The translations under genes were made by a program, and so were the position numbers. A model generated the notes under the pieces. That model was not told the origin of the DNA and ran no database searches. It saw nothing but the letters and a program-made list of their open reading frames with translations. DNA of 7,808 bases. It comes from Bacteroidia bacterium. Its GTDB lineage: Bacteria; Bacteroidota; Bacteroidia; NS11-12g; UBA955. Of this stretch, positions 5,588-7,808 are shown one piece after another. Position 1 is the stretch's first letter; the number at the start of each line of letters is the position of its first letter. Location of the stretch: assembly GCA_023254645.1 (NCBI GenBank), contig JALRLA010000055.1, positions 1 to 7,808 on the forward strand, read 5' to 3'.

Positions 5588-7808
5588 TTATTCGAACACC
5601 AATTCTCCGTTTTGGAAATTCACTTGGATGGCCTGTCCTGGAGTCACTTTTCCGCTCAATATGGATTTGGACAAATCGTCCATGACCCGCTTTTGTAGAA
5701 TGCGCTTCAGGGGCCTTGCTCCAAATTGAGGATCATACCCCAGCTGTGCCAACCAATCAATGGCCTCTTCACTGAAATGCAGTTGGAATCCTTGCTGCTC
5801 AATTCTTTGGCATAAATCGTTCAATTGCAATTTAGCGATGCTGTGAACATCTTCACGGCTCAAAGGCTCAAACATGATGGTTTCGTCAATGCGATTCAAA
5901 AATTCGGGTCTCAAATGACGCTTGAGCATATCGTATACCTTGAGTTTGGTTGAGGCCAAAACTTCGTCTCTGTTAGCATCCGTTATCAATTCAAACTGTT
6001 CTCGTATTAAGTCTGAGCCCAGGTTCGAAGTCATGACGATGATGGTGTTTCGGAAGTTGGCGGTACGGCCTTTATTGTCGGTCAAGCGCCCGTCATCCAA
6101 TACTTGAAGCAAAACATTGAACACATCGGGATGGGCCTTCTCTATCTCATCCAACAAAACTACTGAATAAGGTCTGCGGCGAATGGCTTCGGTCAATTGA
6201 CCACCCTCGTCATAGCCCACATAACCTGGAGGAGCTCCGACCAATCGGCTCACGGTGTGCTTTTCCTGGTATTCGCTCATGTCGATGCGAACCATAGCTT
6301 GATCGGTATTAAACAAGTATTCACTCAAGGCTTTGGCCAATTCTGTTTTTCCCACCCCTGTGGTTCCCATGAAAATGAAAGAACCGATAGGCTTTTTGGG
6401 GTCTTGAAGACCAGCACGGCTGCGCCTGATGGCATTGGCAAGAGCTTCAATGGCGGTGTCTTGCCCAACCACACGTTTGTGCAACTCGTCTTCCAATTGA
6501 AGCAGTTTTTCTCGCTCACTTTGCAGCATTTTATTGACCGGAATTCCTGTCCATTTGCTGACCACTTCGGCGATGTCTTCGGAGTCGACTTCTTGCTTGA
6601 CCATGAGTTGGCCATTGCGGTTGTCTCCCAGTTTCATGCTCAGTTTATACAGCTCTTCTTCCAAATTCTTGATCAAGCCGTATCGAATCTCGGCTACGCG
6701 GCCATAGTTGCCATCTCGTTCCGCCTGTTCGGCTTCCAACTTGAGGTTTTCAATTTGTGCTTTCTTCTGTTGAATCTTGGTCAAGACTCCTTTTTCATTT
6801 TCCCAGCGGGCATTGATTCCGGAGCGCTTTTCATTCAATTCTGTAAGCACCTTGTTGAGTTGAGCCAACTTGGATTCGTCGTTTTCTCTTTTGATGGCCT
6901 CTCGCTCAATTTCCAATTGCATGATGCGACGATTCAGTTCATCCAGCTCTTCGGGAACCGAGTCCATTTCCAATCTCAACTTAGAAGCAGCCTCATCCAG
7001 TAAATCAATGGCTTTGTCGGGCAGAAAACGGTCGTTGATGTATCGCTGGCTCATTTCAACGGCCGCAATGATGGCCTCGTCTTTGATGCGAACTTTATGG
7101 TGCACTTCATAGCGCTCTTTCAATCCGCGCAAAATGGAAATGGCCTCTTGCGTATCGGGCTCTTCAACGGTGACTTTTTGGAATCTTCGCTCCAAGGCTT
7201 TGTCTGATTCAATGTATTTCTGGTATTCCGCTAGGGTAGTGGCTCCAATCGAACGCAATTCACCTCGTGCCAAGGCCGGCTTCAAAATATTGGCGGCATC
7301 CATGGCTCCTTCGCCCTTGCCGGCGCCAACCAAGGTGTGAATTTCGTCAATGAACAATACGATTTCACCTCCAGACGCAATGACTTCTTTGACAACGGCT
7401 TTTAGGCGTTCTTCAAATTCCCCCTTGTATTTGGCTCCTGCAACCAAGGCTCCCATGTCGAGGTTGAAAACGGTTTTTGATTTCAAATTCTCGGGCACAT
7501 CTCCGCGCACGATGCGCTGCGCTAATCCTTCGGCAATCGCGGTTTTACCCACGCCAGGTTCGCCAATAAGAATGGGGTTGTTTTTGGTTCTTCTAGACAA
7601 GATTTGCAGAACTCGGCGTATTTCATCGTCTCTACCAATGACGGGGTCTAGCTTTCCCTGTTTGGCCATGTCATTTAAGTTGATGGCAAACTTATTCAGG
7701 CTATTGAATTGGTTGTCGGAAGATTGGCTATCTACTTTTTGTCCCCCTCGCAATGCCATGATGGCTTTTTTCAAATCGTCTGATTTGAATCCAGCATCTT
7801 TCAATAGG
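5588..7808 (-). CDS. clpB: ATP-dependent disaggregase ClpB, lacking its N-terminus at the right edge
   Basis: Cytoplasmic hexameric AAA+ chaperone that pulls proteins out of aggregates with DnaK. The frame is open to the right edge; about 740 codons are seen and roughly the first 125 (the Clp N domain) lie outside. Positions below count from the codon at 7804, an internal Leu. NBD1 has Walker A GEPGVGKT (81-88), pore loop AKYKGEF (124-130), Walker B IVLFIDE (148-154) and ALERRF (203-208). The long coiled-coil middle domain (about 278-395) separates ClpB from ClpA and ClpX; no ClpP-binding loop is evident. NBD2 has Walker A GTTGVGKT (480-487), pore loop GYVGYDEGG (527-535), Walker B VVLLDE (548-553), sensor 1 MTSN (591-594), [10 protein letters not shown] (631-640) and sensor 2 GARPLKR (695-701). 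All nucleotide-site residues look intact. It converges on the exported-protein gene. Its promoter and any heat-shock control lie beyond the window. Confidence 0.98.
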   Translation of the reverse strand, partial: LLKDAGFKSDDLKKAIMALRGGQKVDSQSSDNQFNSLNKFAINLNDMAKQGKLDPVIGRDDEIRRVLQILSRRTKNNPILIGEPGVGKTAIAEGLAQRIVRGDVPENLKSKTVFNLDMGALVAGAKYKGEFEERLKAVVKEVIASGGEIVLFIDEIHTLVGAGKGEGAMDAANILKPALARGELRSIGATTLAEYQKYIESDKALERRFQKVTVEEPDTQEAISILRGLKERYEVHHKVRIKDEAIIAAVEMSQRYINDRFLPDKAIDLLDEAASKLRLEMDSVPEELDELNRRIMQLEIEREAIKRENDESKLAQLNKVLTELNEKRSGINARWENEKGVLTKIQQKKAQIENLKLEAEQAERDGNYGRVAEIRYGLIKNLEEELYKLSMKLGDNRNGQLMVKQEVDSEDIAEVVSKWTGIPVNKMLQSEREKLLQLEDELHKRVVGQDTAIEALANAIRRSRAGLQDPKKPIGSFIFMGTTGVGKTELAKALSEYLFNTDQAMVRIDMSEYQEKHTVSRLVGAPPGYVGYDEGGQLTEAIRRRPYSVVLLDEIEKAHPDVFNVLLQVLDDGRLTDNKGRTANFRNTIIVMTSNLGSDLIREQFELITDANRDEVLASTKLKVYDMLKRHLRPEFLNRIDETIMFEPLSREDVHSIAKLQLNDLCQRIEQQGFQLHFSEEAIDWLAQLGYDPQFGARPLKRILQKRVMDDLSKSILSGKVTPGQAIQVNFQNGELVFE

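Noticed and set aside
6197..7003. 268-codon open frame on the plus strand opposite clpB
   Set aside because: It is antisense to intact ClpB domains including NBD2 and the coiled coil; the Phe/Leu-rich translation is typical of a shadow frame.

Overview
The window looks like chromosomal DNA from a member of the Bacteroidota, possibly a Flavobacteriales- or Cytophagales-like lineage, though the genus cannot be told from this sequence. Four things point there. Candidate promoters match the Bacteroidota form (TAnnTTTG at -7) rather than the E. coli form. No start codon is preceded by a clear Shine-Dalgarno sequence; A/T-rich leaders are used instead. The gene order thrS-infC-rpmI-rplT is intact. 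The integrase at the left edge is of the Bacteroidota/CTnDOT-like type.

Layout. Bases 1-884 (minus strand) hold the N-terminal 294 codons of a tyrosine recombinase that runs off the left edge. Between it and a tRNA-Ser(GCU) gene (1132-1218, minus) lies a 247-bp spacer. The spacer carries two sets of short repeats with 11-bp period, a long imperfect inverted repeat, a small hairpin and a strong terminator for the tRNA transcript. A 217-bp divergent promoter region follows (1219-1435). Then comes a translation operon on the plus strand: threonyl-tRNA synthetase (thrS), initiation factor IF-3 (infC, overlapping thrS by 17 bp), and ribosomal proteins L35 (rpmI) and L20 (rplT). It closes with a clean intrinsic terminator at 4566-4593. 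The 75-bp rpmI-rplT gap can fold into an imperfect hairpin and may be a regulatory leader. Next is a monocistronic gene for an exported protein of unknown function (4648-5556). It converges on clpB (minus, 5588 to beyond the right edge), with one bidirectional terminator between them.

How it fits together. Most of the window is ordinary housekeeping: tRNA charging, translation initiation, two 50S proteins and the ClpB disaggregase. The accessory signal is at the left edge, where an integrase sits 248 bp from the 3' end of a tRNA gene. This is the usual architecture of an integrated element boundary, with the element extending leftward out of the window. I do not see a complete undescribed system here. 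The items most worth checking are the repeats between integrase and tRNA, the rpmI-rplT spacer structure and the unrecognised exported protein.
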